Assembly: GCA_944391805.1 (NCBI GenBank) | Contig: CALXUY010000059.1 | Span: 1 to 36,845 of the forward strand | Reading direction: 5' to 3' | DNA length: 36,845 nucleotides | Source of the DNA: an uncultured Clostridia bacterium | GTDB lineage: Bacteria > Bacillota > Clostridia > Oscillospirales > CAG-272 | In this document: positions 15,093 through 23,188 of the stretch, piece after piece | Position numbering within the stretch: position 1 is the first letter of the stretch | Layout: each line of letters begins with the position of its first letter | Notes under the pieces: model-generated | What the model saw: the letters and a program-made list of their open reading frames with translations, nothing else | The model's database searches: none | What the model was told of the DNA's origin: nothing | Position numbers and translations under genes: made by a program

Positions 15093-15809
15093 TCAGCAGA
15101 GGTCCAGCCCTGCACGTTTTGCCTGATCGTGCTGCGACGCCCTGGGAATGTGATAAATCCGCCCGTCCCTACGCAGCAGCGCGCCGGTCTGGTGATAGGA
15201 AAAGCGCACCCCATGCGCGGCGCAGGCATTCCGGAGAGCGATGACCCATTCAAAATCACACACCCGGGCACCTTCTCCGGATTCCCCGCCCGCCAGAACC
15301 TCGGCGATCCGGCGGCTGTTCAGATACGGCCCGAGATCAATGGCCCCCAGCAGCGGCTCACACACCACTGCACGGCACCGGAGCGGCAGCTCAAGGAACA
15401 CCGGCAGCCGGCGGTCCGCCATCTCCTGATTCTCACAGGTACAGCCCACGGTCACATTGTCATAGCCCTCTCCCCAGTCAGAAGGCAGCAGACCGCCCAG
15501 CCGCTCAATGCGCTTGGTGAAAAAGACAAAGTGCAGATCCTGCCGGATGCGCATCATCCTCCATGCGTCGGCCCGCCACGGGTCGGCCTCCTCCAGAAGA
15601 AAATCAGAGGAAAAGCAGGTGTACACCGTCTCTCCCGGCTCGACCTTCCAGCCCTGCTTCCCTTCCCGGAGCGGCAGCAGAAAATCCGCGTTGAGCCGGA
15701 TCTCGCCGCCGCTTTTCCCATGCTCCCCGTCAATGCGGTAGACATAGCAGTTGCGGCAGCCCTCGCTGACCCGCCGGCAGCCGTGCCACGGGTTCCAGGT
15801 GACGCTCAT
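15093..15809 (-). CDS. DUF5131 (phage Gp37/Gp68-type) protein
   Basis: The 238-residue protein starts with TWNPWHGCRRVSEGCRNCYV, the signature of the Gp37/Gp68 family (DUF5131). Cysteines C11, C18 and C21 form a CX6CX2C cluster that resembles an iron-sulfur or radical-SAM-like site; this reading is an inference. The function of the family is not known to me. Its ATG begins at the base right after the nrdR stop (TGA then ATG, no gap), so it is translated with nrdR. The family is common in phages, but here it lies in a housekeeping operon. Confidence 0.8.
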   Translation of the reverse strand: MSVTWNPWHGCRRVSEGCRNCYVYRIDGEHGKSGGEIRLNADFLLPLREGKQGWKVEPGETVYTCFSSDFLLEEADPWRADAWRMMRIRQDLHFVFFTKRIERLGGLLPSDWGEGYDNVTVGCTCENQEMADRRLPVFLELPLRCRAVVCEPLLGAIDLGPYLNSRRIAEVLAGGESGEGARVCDFEWVIALRNACAAHGVRFSYHQTGALLRRDGRIYHIPRASQHDQAKRAGLDLC

Positions 15810-16274
15810 TCAGCCGTTTTCCCCACGGTCCACCTGATCCTTCAGGCGGGAGAGCTCGGAGAGAAAGCTGTCGATGTCCCGGAACTCCCGGTAAACCGAC
15901 GCAAAGCGGACATAGGCCACCTCATCCCGCTCCTTGAGCTTTTTCATGACCATTTCCCCGATCTCGGTGGATGTAACCTCCTGGCGCAGCGTATTCTGCA
16001 GCTCGGCCTCAATCTCCCCCGCCAGCGCAACCGCGTCGACCGGTCGTTTTTCAGCCGCCTTCAGAATGCCGGAGAGCAGCTTTTGCTTGTCGAACAACTG
16101 CTTTCCCCCGTTTTTCTTCACCACCACAATCTGCACGGTTTCGATGGTTTCAAACGTGGTAAACCGCTTCTGGCAGGCAAGGCACTCCCTGCGGCGGCGA
16201 ATACTGTATCCGTCGGACACGGGGCGGGAATCAATTACCTTACTTTCGGAAAATCCGCAGCCGGGACACTTCAT
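15810..16274 (-). CDS. nrdR: Transcriptional repressor NrdR
   Basis: Represses ribonucleotide reductase genes in response to (d)ATP. The 154-residue protein has the standard layout: a zinc ribbon at residues 1-40 with CPGC and CLAC pairs plus the arginine-rich SIRRRRE stretch, then an ATP-cone from about residue 47 to 137 (VVKKNGGKQLFDKQKLLSGI). GGAGGTGTTTAC precedes the ATG. The candidate target boxes in front of nrdD are in the same window. It heads a two-gene unit with the DUF5131 gene. Confidence 0.97.
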   Translation of the reverse strand: MKCPGCGFSESKVIDSRPVSDGYSIRRRRECLACQKRFTTFETIETVQIVVVKKNGGKQLFDKQKLLSGILKAAEKRPVDAVALAGEIEAELQNTLRQEVTSTEIGEMVMKKLKERDEVAYVRFASVYREFRDIDSFLSELSRLKDQVDRGENG

Positions 16275-16341
16275 GTAAACACCTCCGTTTTGCCAATGGC
16301 ATCAGCCATGACAGCCATTTTTTGCTATTTTTTCAAGATCA

Positions 16342-16370
16342 AGTATAGCACAAAAACCGGTTTTTGTAAA
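16342..16370 (-). promoter_or_regulatory. nrdR promoter with an 18-bp palindrome in the spacer
   Basis: On the minus strand TTTACA (16365-16370) and TATACT (16342-16347) are 17 bp apart. The perfect palindrome ACAAAAACCGGTTTTTGT (16350-16367) fills the spacer, and a second GGTTTTTGT half-site sits at 16372-16380. This is the layout of a repressor operator. It does not look like an NrdR box, so the regulator is unknown. Bases 16381-16645 contain no gene I can support. Confidence 0.7.
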
Positions 16371-16645
16371 GGGTTTTTGTGAATTTTTTGCAATTTCCGT
16401 CGATTTTATGTCTGTTTTGGATCGATTTGGAATGGGAATGCGCACAGCCGGGCGGAGCTTCCGGAAAGCGGCAGCCATCCGCGGCCAATTCCGTGCATCC
16501 CGTGTATGCGTGCTCGCAGCCCTGACCGTCCGATGCATGCCGTCAACGGCAGGCCCCCGGTCTGCACACAGATCCAAAAGCGCCGTGCAGCCAGCCGCCG
16601 GCACCGCTTTGCCCACAGCCGGAAGTTCGCCGGCCCGGCGTACAG

Positions 16646-16915
16646 TCAGCGCCGGCACAGATCGTACATCACATCCTCCAGCGCACAGGGCGTGACCCGC
16701 CCATGCACCACCGACCGATAGAGCTTGAGCGCCTCCCCGATTTCATTGCCGACGCCGCTCACGGCACGCTCGCTGCCAGACAGGACCATCACCCGGAACC
16801 GGTCGGCATATGTATTGCACACCAAAAGCCGGTATTCCAGCAGCATGCCCCCGAACGATATGATTTCTTCCGCCAACGTTACGGCGCCATCGGGATTGCG
16901 TTTTTTGTTTTCCAT
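16646..16915 (-). CDS. Small conserved-looking protein, possibly DUF6514 family
   Basis: The 89-residue protein (MENKKRNPDGAVTLAEEII...) has AAGGAGTATGAATC before its ATG, which supports real translation. It has a hydrophobic core segment (SFGGMLLEYRLLVCNTY) followed by a helix-forming C-terminus (NEIGEALKLYRSVVHGRVTPCALEDVMYDLC), an arrangement I associate loosely with the clostridial DUF6514 family. No signal peptide or membrane span is evident. It is transcribed in the direction of nrdR, 371 bp upstream of it. Function unknown. Confidence 0.7.
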   Translation of the reverse strand: MENKKRNPDGAVTLAEEIISFGGMLLEYRLLVCNTYADRFRVMVLSGSERAVSGVGNEIGEALKLYRSVVHGRVTPCALEDVMYDLCRR

Positions 16916-17149
16916 GATTCATACTCCTTTTTTTGTGATCAGCGTATTCCCGCGATCCCCATTATACACCATCCGCAGACAAGAAATTCCAAACCGAAAA
17001 CCCGCGTTTTTGTGTATTTGTTCCCGCAATTTCCGCAAAAATTCCTTCCGCCATCCGACAAAATGGATATTTCCCCCCTGTAAATGTATGATTATACAGT
17101 TTTTACAGATATTTTTTTTGCAAAACGGGGATGCGGAAAAAGAATCCTC

Positions 17150-17178
17150 TTTACATTTTATCGATAATCCTGTAAAAT
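17150..17178 (+). promoter_or_regulatory. Possible promoter for the small membrane protein
   Basis: TTTACA (17150-17155) and TAAAAT (17173-17178) are 17 bp apart on the plus strand, 170 bp before the gene at 17350. An A/T-rich symmetrical stretch with TGTA/TACA half-sites lies just upstream at about 17073-17106. No gene is visible between 16916 and 17349. Confidence 0.5.
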
Positions 17179-17349
17179 AGTATCAGAAGCTGCCGGATTC
17201 CGGATATCCGCGATGAATACATCCTCTTATATACATATGCTCAAAAAAGGAAAAATATGCGCATATTCTCATAATTCAGTCTGATTTTTTCAGAATCCGC
17301 AGGAATTACAGAAAGGATACTGCCACTCCCCGGGCAGACGGCACACATC

Positions 17350-17607
17350 ATGAAACACAAATCCGTTCATTTTCCGATTCCCGAAGCGAAAGCCGTGCAG
17401 ATTTTGCTGGCGGAGCTTCCCGTCATTCTGATATTTGCGGTCGCTTTGCTGGTATCCTACCTGAACGACCGCGCGATCGACCCGGTCGGCTCGGCATATT
17501 ATTACGCAGAGCTGCTGCAATACATCGTGGCTTCATTGGTGATCACGACCGCAACCACACTGGTCGCCGACCTCATCGTGCGGGAAGCCAGAACGGAAAG
17601 AAAATAA
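17350..17607 (+). CDS. Small two-span membrane protein
   Basis: The 85-residue protein has two hydrophobic segments, about residues 17-40 and 54-76, joined by a short polar stretch (NDRAIDPVGSAYY). Both ends are charged, which suggests an integral membrane protein with its termini on the same side. The ribosome site is poor: AAGGAT is more than 20 bases before the ATG. A strong terminator lies 20 bp after the stop, which favours a real transcription unit. No family is recognised. Confidence 0.6.
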   Translation: MKHKSVHFPIPEAKAVQILLAELPVILIFAVALLVSYLNDRAIDPVGSAYYYAELLQYIVASLVITTATTLVADLIVREARTERK

Positions 17608-17626
17608 TCACTCTTTCCGGGAACAG

Positions 17627-17668
17627 AAACGCCGGTCAATTGCGCTCTCCGTCAATTGACCGGCGTTT
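17627..17668. terminator. Bidirectional intrinsic terminator
   Basis: Perfect 16-base arms (AAACGCCGGTCAATTG and its complement) enclose a 10-base loop, with T-rich sequence on the plus side and TTTCTGTT on the minus side. It lies between the converging small membrane protein gene and the ABC permease gene and could end both transcripts. Confidence 0.85.
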
Positions 17669-17718
17669 TAGCCGTATTTTACACCACGCGATACTGCCCG
17701 AGGGCTTTGAATGCAGGC

Positions 17719-19224
17719 TTATAGCGGCAAATCCTTTTTACGGAATCGGATTGCCGAAACCGCATAGCAGGCAATACCGATTGCCGCAAGAATCGCCAGC
17801 TTCCACAGAAAGGTCAGCGTACCGTTCAGAATGGATATGCTGTCAAACAAGCTGATAATTGTCACATAGTTGAAATAATTCATCGCATCGATGCGGATGG
17901 CGCTCGGAATGACCTTGGAGCCGAACATGCCGAGTATGATGGTTACAAGGAAGAACATCGAAAGTCCTCCGCCCCATGTGGTAGCCTGCTTGCTGCGATT
18001 GAACCAGGCAGATGCAAGAAAACAGATTCCGGAAATGGCAAACATCGTGATAAATGCTCCCAGATTCAGCAGCACCATCTCCCCGTAGGAAACGGTGACG
18101 GCCGTCCTGTCTCCGATGGCAGCCAGACAGACCACGCCGGTCAGGGTTGTGAGCGCAAACATGGAAAAGAGCGACAAAACCAGAAAGCACATTTGCGTGA
18201 ATATGACCTTGCCTCGTTTGGTTGGCGTAGACAGCACATACGCCATCGAACCGCTGTCAACCTGACCGGCGATCAGGTTGTTTGCCGTCATAATGGTATA
18301 AACCATTGGCAGGAGCAGTCCTGCCGCCTTGAAAAACACGGCGCCAACGATCAAGCCGAAAACATCCAAATTCTGGATCTCTTCCAGTGCAACCGTCACG
18401 TCCTCCGGAAATTCGTCCAATATGCTCGAGCAAAGCTCGGCAATCAGCACGTCGGCATCCTGATCGGGATCGACCAGCAGACGACCGCGGAAATTCCTGA
18501 TGGCTTCTGCAGCTTCGGCTTCAATCTCAGCGGGGACATAGGTCAAGCCCTCCTGCAAAAGCAGCTCGGACATCTGTTCTCCAACCAGCTCCGCGATATA
18601 TCCGGCGGCAAAATCCGTTGTGGAAAGCGCATCCTGAGATAGGTAAGCCTCGATTGCGCCGGTCATCATTCCACGCGCGGAATCGGCAGCCTCCTGGCCA
18701 TATTGCGCCAAGATCTGCGCCGTTACTCCATCCGCCACGCCGTTCATAATATAAGACGAAACCGTTGGCTCCGAGAGATCGCTGCCGCATGCAAGATAAT
18801 AATCGATCAGAACATCCACATATTCCCGGGTCAGTCCCAATGCCGATGTCTGCGAATCAATTGTCGCACGGGCCGTTTCATCGTCGGCACCGCCCGCGAC
18901 AAGCGTTTCATATCCCTGTGTAACCGTCACGTATCCCTCTTCGGTAACACCTTCGATCAGCGTGCGGAAGGCCTCCTTTTTTTCCTCATAGGCCTCCAAT
19001 GCGCCTTCCGTAATATGGTAATAGCGCATAGCGGTCTCATCAATCTTTGCATTGACATAATCGTCCTGAAATACCTTCACCATAGAGTCGCGGATATTGC
19101 TTGCGTCGGATGTACCGATAATCAGAATGACAACCGCAAGCATAAAACACGTGGCGAATGTCACAAGTCCCCAAACAACCGCATTCGCCTTGCAGGACTG
19201 TTTGAACAGCGGCTTACTGAACAT
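17719..19224 (-). CDS. ABC-2 type transporter permease
   Basis: The 501-residue membrane protein has one hydrophobic segment near the N-terminus (about residues 18-38), a long acidic extracytoplasmic region (about 40-280), then about five to six spans in the C-terminal half (for example LIVGAVFFKAAGLLLPMVYTI and ITMFAISGICFLASAWF). This is the layout of ABC-2 exporters in which one permease serves one or two separate ATPases. AAGGAGAAAAATC precedes the ATG, and it overlaps the end of the second ATPase gene by 11 bp. Substrate unknown; TetR control suggests a drug, peptide or toxic metabolite. Confidence 0.88.
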   Translation of the reverse strand: MFSKPLFKQSCKANAVVWGLVTFATCFMLAVVILIIGTSDASNIRDSMVKVFQDDYVNAKIDETAMRYYHITEGALEAYEEKKEAFRTLIEGVTEEGYVTVTQGYETLVAGGADDETARATIDSQTSALGLTREYVDVLIDYYLACGSDLSEPTVSSYIMNGVADGVTAQILAQYGQEAADSARGMMTGAIEAYLSQDALSTTDFAAGYIAELVGEQMSELLLQEGLTYVPAEIEAEAAEAIRNFRGRLLVDPDQDADVLIAELCSSILDEFPEDVTVALEEIQNLDVFGLIVGAVFFKAAGLLLPMVYTIMTANNLIAGQVDSGSMAYVLSTPTKRGKVIFTQMCFLVLSLFSMFALTTLTGVVCLAAIGDRTAVTVSYGEMVLLNLGAFITMFAISGICFLASAWFNRSKQATTWGGGLSMFFLVTIILGMFGSKVIPSAIRIDAMNYFNYVTIISLFDSISILNGTLTFLWKLAILAAIGIACYAVSAIRFRKKDLPL

Positions 19225-20134
19225 GATTTTTCTCCTTTTTCTGTTTCTGGTTCAGACTTTCTTTGAAATATTTTTCAAGCGTATAAGGCACTTCTGCAAT
19301 GAATTTTACATCAAAAACAGACAAATCGTGAAACAGACGTTCCACCTCGCAGCGCGGGAAATCTATCGTTACCTGCAGATATTCCGGTTGATTCCGCACA
19401 ATATGGTAGCGCAGCATGCAGAAATTGCCGTAATCCGAAGGATTGTTGAATTCGATTTTGAATTCCACACTTGGCCGGCAGCGGATTTGCTTCATCGAAA
19501 CAACATCTCCGAGTCTTCCGCAGTCAATCAGAGCAACGCGGTCACACGTTGCCTCCAATTCTTCAAACATGTGGCTGCTCATAAAGATTGTCTTGCCCCT
19601 TTTATGCTCCTCCTCAATGATTTGCAGAAAAGCCACTCGCATCAAAGGGTCCAATCCCGTCGTCGGCTCGTCGAGAAGAATGATTTCCGGGTCGCTCATC
19701 AGAGCCGCGACAAGCGCTGTTTTCTGCTTCATTCCCTTGCTCATCCGACGGAGATTTGCAGAGGGGTCCAGCTGCAGACGATCGATCAGCTCGTTGGCAT
19801 AACGCATATCTTTGATGCCAAGCAGCTCTGCCTGTGAGCGCAAAAAGACAATTCCGTTCGGCAGATCGGGAAACGCGATTTCCCCCGGCACATAGCCAAC
19901 GTACCTTTTGATTTCACTGGCTTGCGCCCAAGCGTCCATATCCCGGACGCGCACACTGCCCGAATCCTGCCTTAAAAACCCCATCATGTGGCGAATGGTT
20001 GTGGTTTTTCCGGCACCGTTCGTTCCGACAAACCCAAACATCTCGCCCGGCTCGATGTTCAGATTCAAGCCGAACACACCTCGCCCATTGCCATAATCCT
20101 TTGTCAGCTCCTGGATCTCAATCGCATGCTTCAT
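19214..20134 (-). CDS. ABC transporter ATP-binding protein (second copy)
   Basis: The 306-residue ATPase has Walker A GTNGAGKTT near residue 38, a degenerate signature MSKGMKQK, Walker B IILLDEPTTGLDP, and a roughly 90-residue C-terminal extension that is typical of drug/antibiotic exporter ATPases. The start at 20134 overlaps the stop of the upstream ATPase gene by four bases (ATGA), with GGGGGTG upstream; 33 extra codons of the longer frame are discarded. It is a paralogue of the gene at 20131-21057, so the exporter may use a heterodimer of the two ATPases with the single permease. Confidence 0.92.
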   Translation of the reverse strand: MKHAIEIQELTKDYGNGRGVFGLNLNIEPGEMFGFVGTNGAGKTTTIRHMMGFLRQDSGSVRVRDMDAWAQASEIKRYVGYVPGEIAFPDLPNGIVFLRSQAELLGIKDMRYANELIDRLQLDPSANLRRMSKGMKQKTALVAALMSDPEIILLDEPTTGLDPLMRVAFLQIIEEEHKRGKTIFMSSHMFEELEATCDRVALIDCGRLGDVVSMKQIRCRPSVEFKIEFNNPSDYGNFCMLRYHIVRNQPEYLQVTIDFPRCEVERLFHDLSVFDVKFIAEVPYTLEKYFKESLNQKQKKEKNHVQ

Positions 20135-21057
20135 ACAACACCCCCGAAATGCATATCTTCTTTGTAATATTGCATGAAATACTCCTCCAGTGTTTCTCTG
20201 CGGTGGTGAAACTCCAAAATACCGCTTCCGCACATCTTCCGGATCAGCGCATTGATCTGCGCGTCATCGACATTGACAAGGAGCCGCAGCGCTTCCCGGT
20301 TTTTCTCCACAATCCGGAAATGCGGGTTGTTTTGGTTTTCCTCCGCAAACGTGTCAAATGCCGCCTGGTCGGTAAAAATCAGATCATAGTTTTTATTGGA
20401 GTTATGCCGCAGATCGTCGGCGATAAAATCCGAAACAATCCGACCGTCCTTGATGATGGCGATCCGGTCGCAAGTGGCGTCCACCTCACTGAAGATGTGC
20501 GAGGAGAGCAGAATGGTTTTGCCACGCCGCTTCTCCGCCTTGATGAAATCGACAAAGGTTTCCTGCATCACAATATCCAGGCCGCTCGTAGGCTCATCGA
20601 GAATCAGAACGTCCGGGTCATGCATGAAAGCGGTTACAACAGCCAGTTTTCGCTTCACCCCCAAGCTCATCCGTTTGGTTTCCCCGGAGGGATCAAGGTC
20701 AAACATTCTCATCAGTCGTTGGGTATTCTCATCGCAATCCGTACCCCGCAGTTTTTTCATCATATCAATAAAATCCCAGCCCGTCAGACCTGCGGGAAGC
20801 GCGATTTCACCAGGCAGGTAACCTACCCGATTCATCACATCCGCGTAATTCTCAAAGGCTTTTCGCCCGAATAAAAGAGCCTGCCCTTCATCCGGCTTGG
20901 AAAACCCCATCAAATGGCGTATCGTTGTAGACTTTCCGGCACCATTCGGCCCCAAAAAACCGAATACCTCACCCTCATGTACAGACAAGGATACATGAAA
21001 TACACCGCATCCGTGTCCGTAATCCTTGCTCAGGGACTGTACCTCGATCGGTTCCAA
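20131..21057 (-). CDS. ABC transporter ATP-binding protein (first copy)
   Basis: The 308-residue ATPase has Walker A GPNGAGKST (about residues 36-44), signature MSLGVKRK, Walker B LILDEPTSGLD, and the switch histidine in LLSSHIF. It begins with TTG, supported by AAGGAGGAATTTG directly upstream; no ATG lies in a suitable place. It is the first gene of the exporter operon and diverges from the TetR-type gene over a 139-bp region with overlapping promoters. Confidence 0.92.
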   Translation of the reverse strand: MEPIEVQSLSKDYGHGCGVFHVSLSVHEGEVFGFLGPNGAGKSTTIRHLMGFSKPDEGQALLFGRKAFENYADVMNRVGYLPGEIALPAGLTGWDFIDMMKKLRGTDCDENTQRLMRMFDLDPSGETKRMSLGVKRKLAVVTAFMHDPDVLILDEPTSGLDIVMQETFVDFIKAEKRRGKTILLSSHIFSEVDATCDRIAIIKDGRIVSDFIADDLRHNSNKNYDLIFTDQAAFDTFAEENQNNPHFRIVEKNREALRLLVNVDDAQINALIRKMCGSGILEFHHRRETLEEYFMQYYKEDMHFGGVV

Positions 21058-21090
21058 ACAAATTCCTCCTTTTACAATTTGAATTTTATC

Positions 21091-21142
21091 TTGACATGTG
21101 TATTATTATATACTATAATATACATATTGGCAAGAGTTCACC
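21091..21142. promoter_or_regulatory. Overlapping divergent promoters of the TetR gene and ABC operon
   Basis: On the plus strand TTGACA (21091-21096) and TATAAT (21114-21119) are 17 bp apart and face the TetR-type gene. On the minus strand TTGCCA and TATAAT, also with 17 bp between them, face the ABC operon, and the two -10 regions overlap. The overlap is an imperfect palindrome (GTATTATTATATAC-TATAATATAC). A repressor bound there would shut both directions, the usual plan for a TetR-controlled exporter. Confidence 0.75.
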
Positions 21143-21196
21143 CTCATACAAAAAACGGGCGTTTGTATGGATAATCATACAGGAAAGGAAATTTGT

Positions 21197-21793
21197 ATGG
21201 ATAACACAAAAAAGCAGGATATACGCATTGTCAAAACACGCCGTGATCTGCGTGCAGCACTGATGCATTTGATGGAAAAAAATAATTTTGACAAAATCAA
21301 TGTCAACGAAATCTGCCGTGAGGCGCTGGTCAACCGAATGACCTTTTATAAGCATTACGATGACAAATACGACCTGCTCAACGATGTACTGCTTGAGATC
21401 AAAGAAAACATTGTGCGCAGAATGGAGACCGCGCATCCGCAGGTAACAATTGAAAGTGACGCACTCCAGTTTACCTTGAATCTGCTGGAGGCTTTGATTG
21501 ACGAATGCTGGGAGAGGCGCGCGTTTATAGGAGCGCTCAATAACAATGAGCTGGTCATCACAATGGTTTCCACTACCATAGAAAAATCCATCAACCAACT
21601 GCTGACGGAATTGAACGCACAGCGCCCACTCCGATATTCGATTGAAGCACAGGCTGCGGCGCTGACAGGCGCGGCCTCTTTCCTGGTTCGCTACTGGCTG
21701 AAGCACCAGCCAACGCAGACAAAGCAGCTCCTGTTGTCCGACACCAAGGCCTTTTTTCAGGATCTGTACCAATCCAAAATGATGTTTGCCTGA
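21197..21793 (+). CDS. TetR/AcrR family transcriptional regulator
   Basis: The 198-residue protein has an N-terminal helix-turn-helix (residues about 10-55: RIVKTRRDLRAALMHLMEKN...INVNEICREALVNRMTFYKHY, with the FYKHYDDKYDLL signature) and a variable C-terminal ligand domain. The ATG at 21197 is preferred because AGGAAAGG is 9 bases before it; an in-frame ATG at 21167 lies in a direct repeat of the same TTTGTATGGATAA sequence. It most likely represses the divergent ABC exporter operon and itself. A strong terminator follows. Confidence 0.88.
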   Translation: MDNTKKQDIRIVKTRRDLRAALMHLMEKNNFDKINVNEICREALVNRMTFYKHYDDKYDLLNDVLLEIKENIVRRMETAHPQVTIESDALQFTLNLLEALIDECWERRAFIGALNNNELVITMVSTTIEKSINQLLTELNAQRPLRYSIEAQAAALTGAASFLVRYWLKHQPTQTKQLLLSDTKAFFQDLYQSKMMFA

Positions 21794-21809
21794 AGCCGGT
21801 ATACAAAAA

Positions 21810-21845
21810 CAAAACCACCCATCAAGCGTCAAATGGGTGGTTTTG
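21810..21845 (+). terminator. Terminator of the TetR-type gene
   Basis: Perfect arms CAAAACCACCCAT and ATGGGTGGTTTTG with a 10-base loop lie 17 bp after the stop, ending in TTTTGCTTTCTG. Confidence 0.85.
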
Positions 21846-21889
21846 CTTTCTGTTATTCTTGGCATACAGCCGCCAATGGACACGCAGCA

Positions 21890-21934
21890 GGGCGCAGGGA
21901 AAGAAAGCCAATATCCGCTTTCCTCTCTGCGCCC
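21890..21934 (-). terminator. Hairpin downstream of the acetyltransferase gene
   Basis: A stem of GGGCGCAG-GGAAAG against CTTTCC-TCTCTGCGCCC (one internal mismatch zone) lies about 40 bp after the acetyltransferase stop. No long T run follows on the minus strand, so its efficiency is uncertain. Confidence 0.5.
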
Positions 21935-21972
21935 GTTTCACGGAACGAAAAGGCACGTCAGCAGCGCCGCGT

Positions 21973-22626
21973 TTATCCTTCCGGTGTGCCGGTCATCGCC
22001 CGGAGCGCCTCTAAATTTCCCGACTGAAGGAACCGGATCCGCTCCAGTATCTCCTCCGGCGGAAGATTCCACCATTGCATTGCCAGAAGCGCCTCCACGG
22101 TCTGCTCCGAAAACCGCTTTCGGATTGGCCTTGCGGGAACCCCGCCGACAATGATATAGGGCGGAACATCCTTTGTCACAACTGCCCGTGCGCCGACGAT
22201 GGCGCCGTCGCCGATGGTCACGCCGGCAAGGATCACCGCCTCAAAGCCGATCCACACATCGTTCCCCACTACAATATCGCCCTTGTTATCCCATGCCTGA
22301 TCGACCTGCATGCCGTGCTCCCACTCATCGTAGAAGATCGGAAACGGGTATGTGGAAAGCGAGCGCATCGCATGGTTGGCACTGTTGAACAGAAATTTTG
22401 TTCCGCAGGCAATCGAACAGAACTTCCCGATCTGCAGTCTGTCATGGTTGATCGGGTAGTGATACAGGACATTGTTTTTTTCAAAATCCCTCGGGTCGTT
22501 TACAAAATCATTGTAGAACGTGAAATCACCAACCTCAATATTCGGATTTGTGACAACGTTCTTCAGATACACAATCGTATCATCCCCTATGCGGGGAAAT
22601 ATTTTTCCGCTATCCGGAATCGCCAT
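21973..22626 (-). CDS. Vat/CatB-like xenobiotic O-acetyltransferase
   Basis: The 217-residue hexapeptide-repeat acetyltransferase resembles Vat streptogramin A and CatB chloramphenicol acetyltransferases, which use acetyl-CoA to inactivate the drug. Family landmarks are [44 protein letters not shown] with the catalytic-type histidine, [18 protein letters not shown], and the left-handed helix repeats [17 protein letters not shown]. The WWNLPPEEI helix ends the fold. The ATG at 22626 has AAAAGGAGAATAAAAC upstream. Resistance is an inference, and the exact drug cannot be told. A tiny leader ORF and hairpin precede it. Confidence 0.88.
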   Translation of the reverse strand: MAIPDSGKIFPRIGDDTIVYLKNVVTNPNIEVGDFTFYNDFVNDPRDFEKNNVLYHYPINHDRLQIGKFCSIACGTKFLFNSANHAMRSLSTYPFPIFYDEWEHGMQVDQAWDNKGDIVVGNDVWIGFEAVILAGVTIGDGAIVGARAVVTKDVPPYIIVGGVPARPIRKRFSEQTVEALLAMQWWNLPPEEILERIRFLQSGNLEALRAMTGTPEG

Positions 22627-22647
22627 TGTTTTATTCTCCTTTTCTGA

Positions 22648-22697
22648 TGTCTGATGCTCTCGACGACTCCGGCTCAGACAATGCAGCGCTTCACCAT
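22648..22697 (-). promoter_or_regulatory. Leader peptide and hairpin upstream of the acetyltransferase
   Basis: A 7-codon ORF MVKRCIV (22674-22697, stop TGA) has a strong ribosome site AAAAAGGAGGGAAAC. Its last bases TGTCTGA form a perfect 7-bp stem with TCAGACA (22648-22654), 5 bp before the ribosome site of the resistance-type gene. This is the arrangement of translational attenuators in front of cat and erm genes, where drug-stalled ribosomes alter the fold. That function is inferred here. Bases 22698-22819 show nothing else. Confidence 0.5.
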
Positions 22698-22819
22698 GTT
22701 TCCCTCCTTTTTGCTTCATTCCGGGCGCCGCGTGCGGGTGCGGCGGATCAGGCAGCCGAACGCTCCGATCGGATATGGACCGCGCTGCCTTACCTTCTGA
22801 CAGTTAGCATCTTTCCCTC

Positions 22820-23045
22820 TCACTGCTGCGGCAGCTCATCGAACCGGACGTTCAGGCCGTTCAGCTCCACCCCTTCGTTGGCGCGGATCAGGATGTACTG
22901 ATTGCCGTCAATCACACGGGTTTCCACCAGATCACTCCGGCCGGGGGCAACCTTGATGACCACATCCGGCGTGCGCAGCTCAAATTGCTTGGGATCAACA
23001 ATATTCTTCGGGTTCAGCTCGGTTCCCGCTGGCAAAGAATACGCT
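22820..23045 (-). pseudogene. C-terminal remnant of a DUF4317 protein, cut at the element edge
   Basis: The residues from about GTELNPKNIVDPKQFELRT through VETRVIDGNQYILIRANEGVELNGLNVRF match my memory of the C-terminal end of DUF4317 proteins, which are widespread in Clostridia and about 390 residues long. Upstream of position 23029-23045 the frame continues for about 40 codons, but in AT-rich DNA that does not look like the family. I infer that insertion of the element that starts with the serine recombinase split the gene. The N-terminal part should lie beyond the right edge. Confidence 0.65.
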
Positions 23046-23188
23046 CGATACCTAACCGTCAACCAAGTGACATTTGTAGGAAAAATTTCAAATAAATAAT
23101 CCATTAATAACTCAACAAGCAAAGAGTGTTCGTGTGCTTTTCTAGATAAATTATACCACAAATCTTCTTAATACGCAACAATATTTAA
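23030..23188. other. Probable attachment-site end of the integrative element
   Basis: The DUF4317 reading frame loses similarity and base composition turns AT-rich around 23030-23060, and a large serine recombinase gene ends at 23189. Large serine recombinases usually lie next to one att site, so the crossover is expected here. The core cannot be fixed without the other end. No coding sequence is visible between 23060 and 23188. Confidence 0.5.

Noticed and set aside
16302..16658. Minus-strand ORF of 118 codons upstream of nrdR
   Set aside because: It would cover the nrdR promoter and palindrome, lacks a ribosome site and resembles no family.
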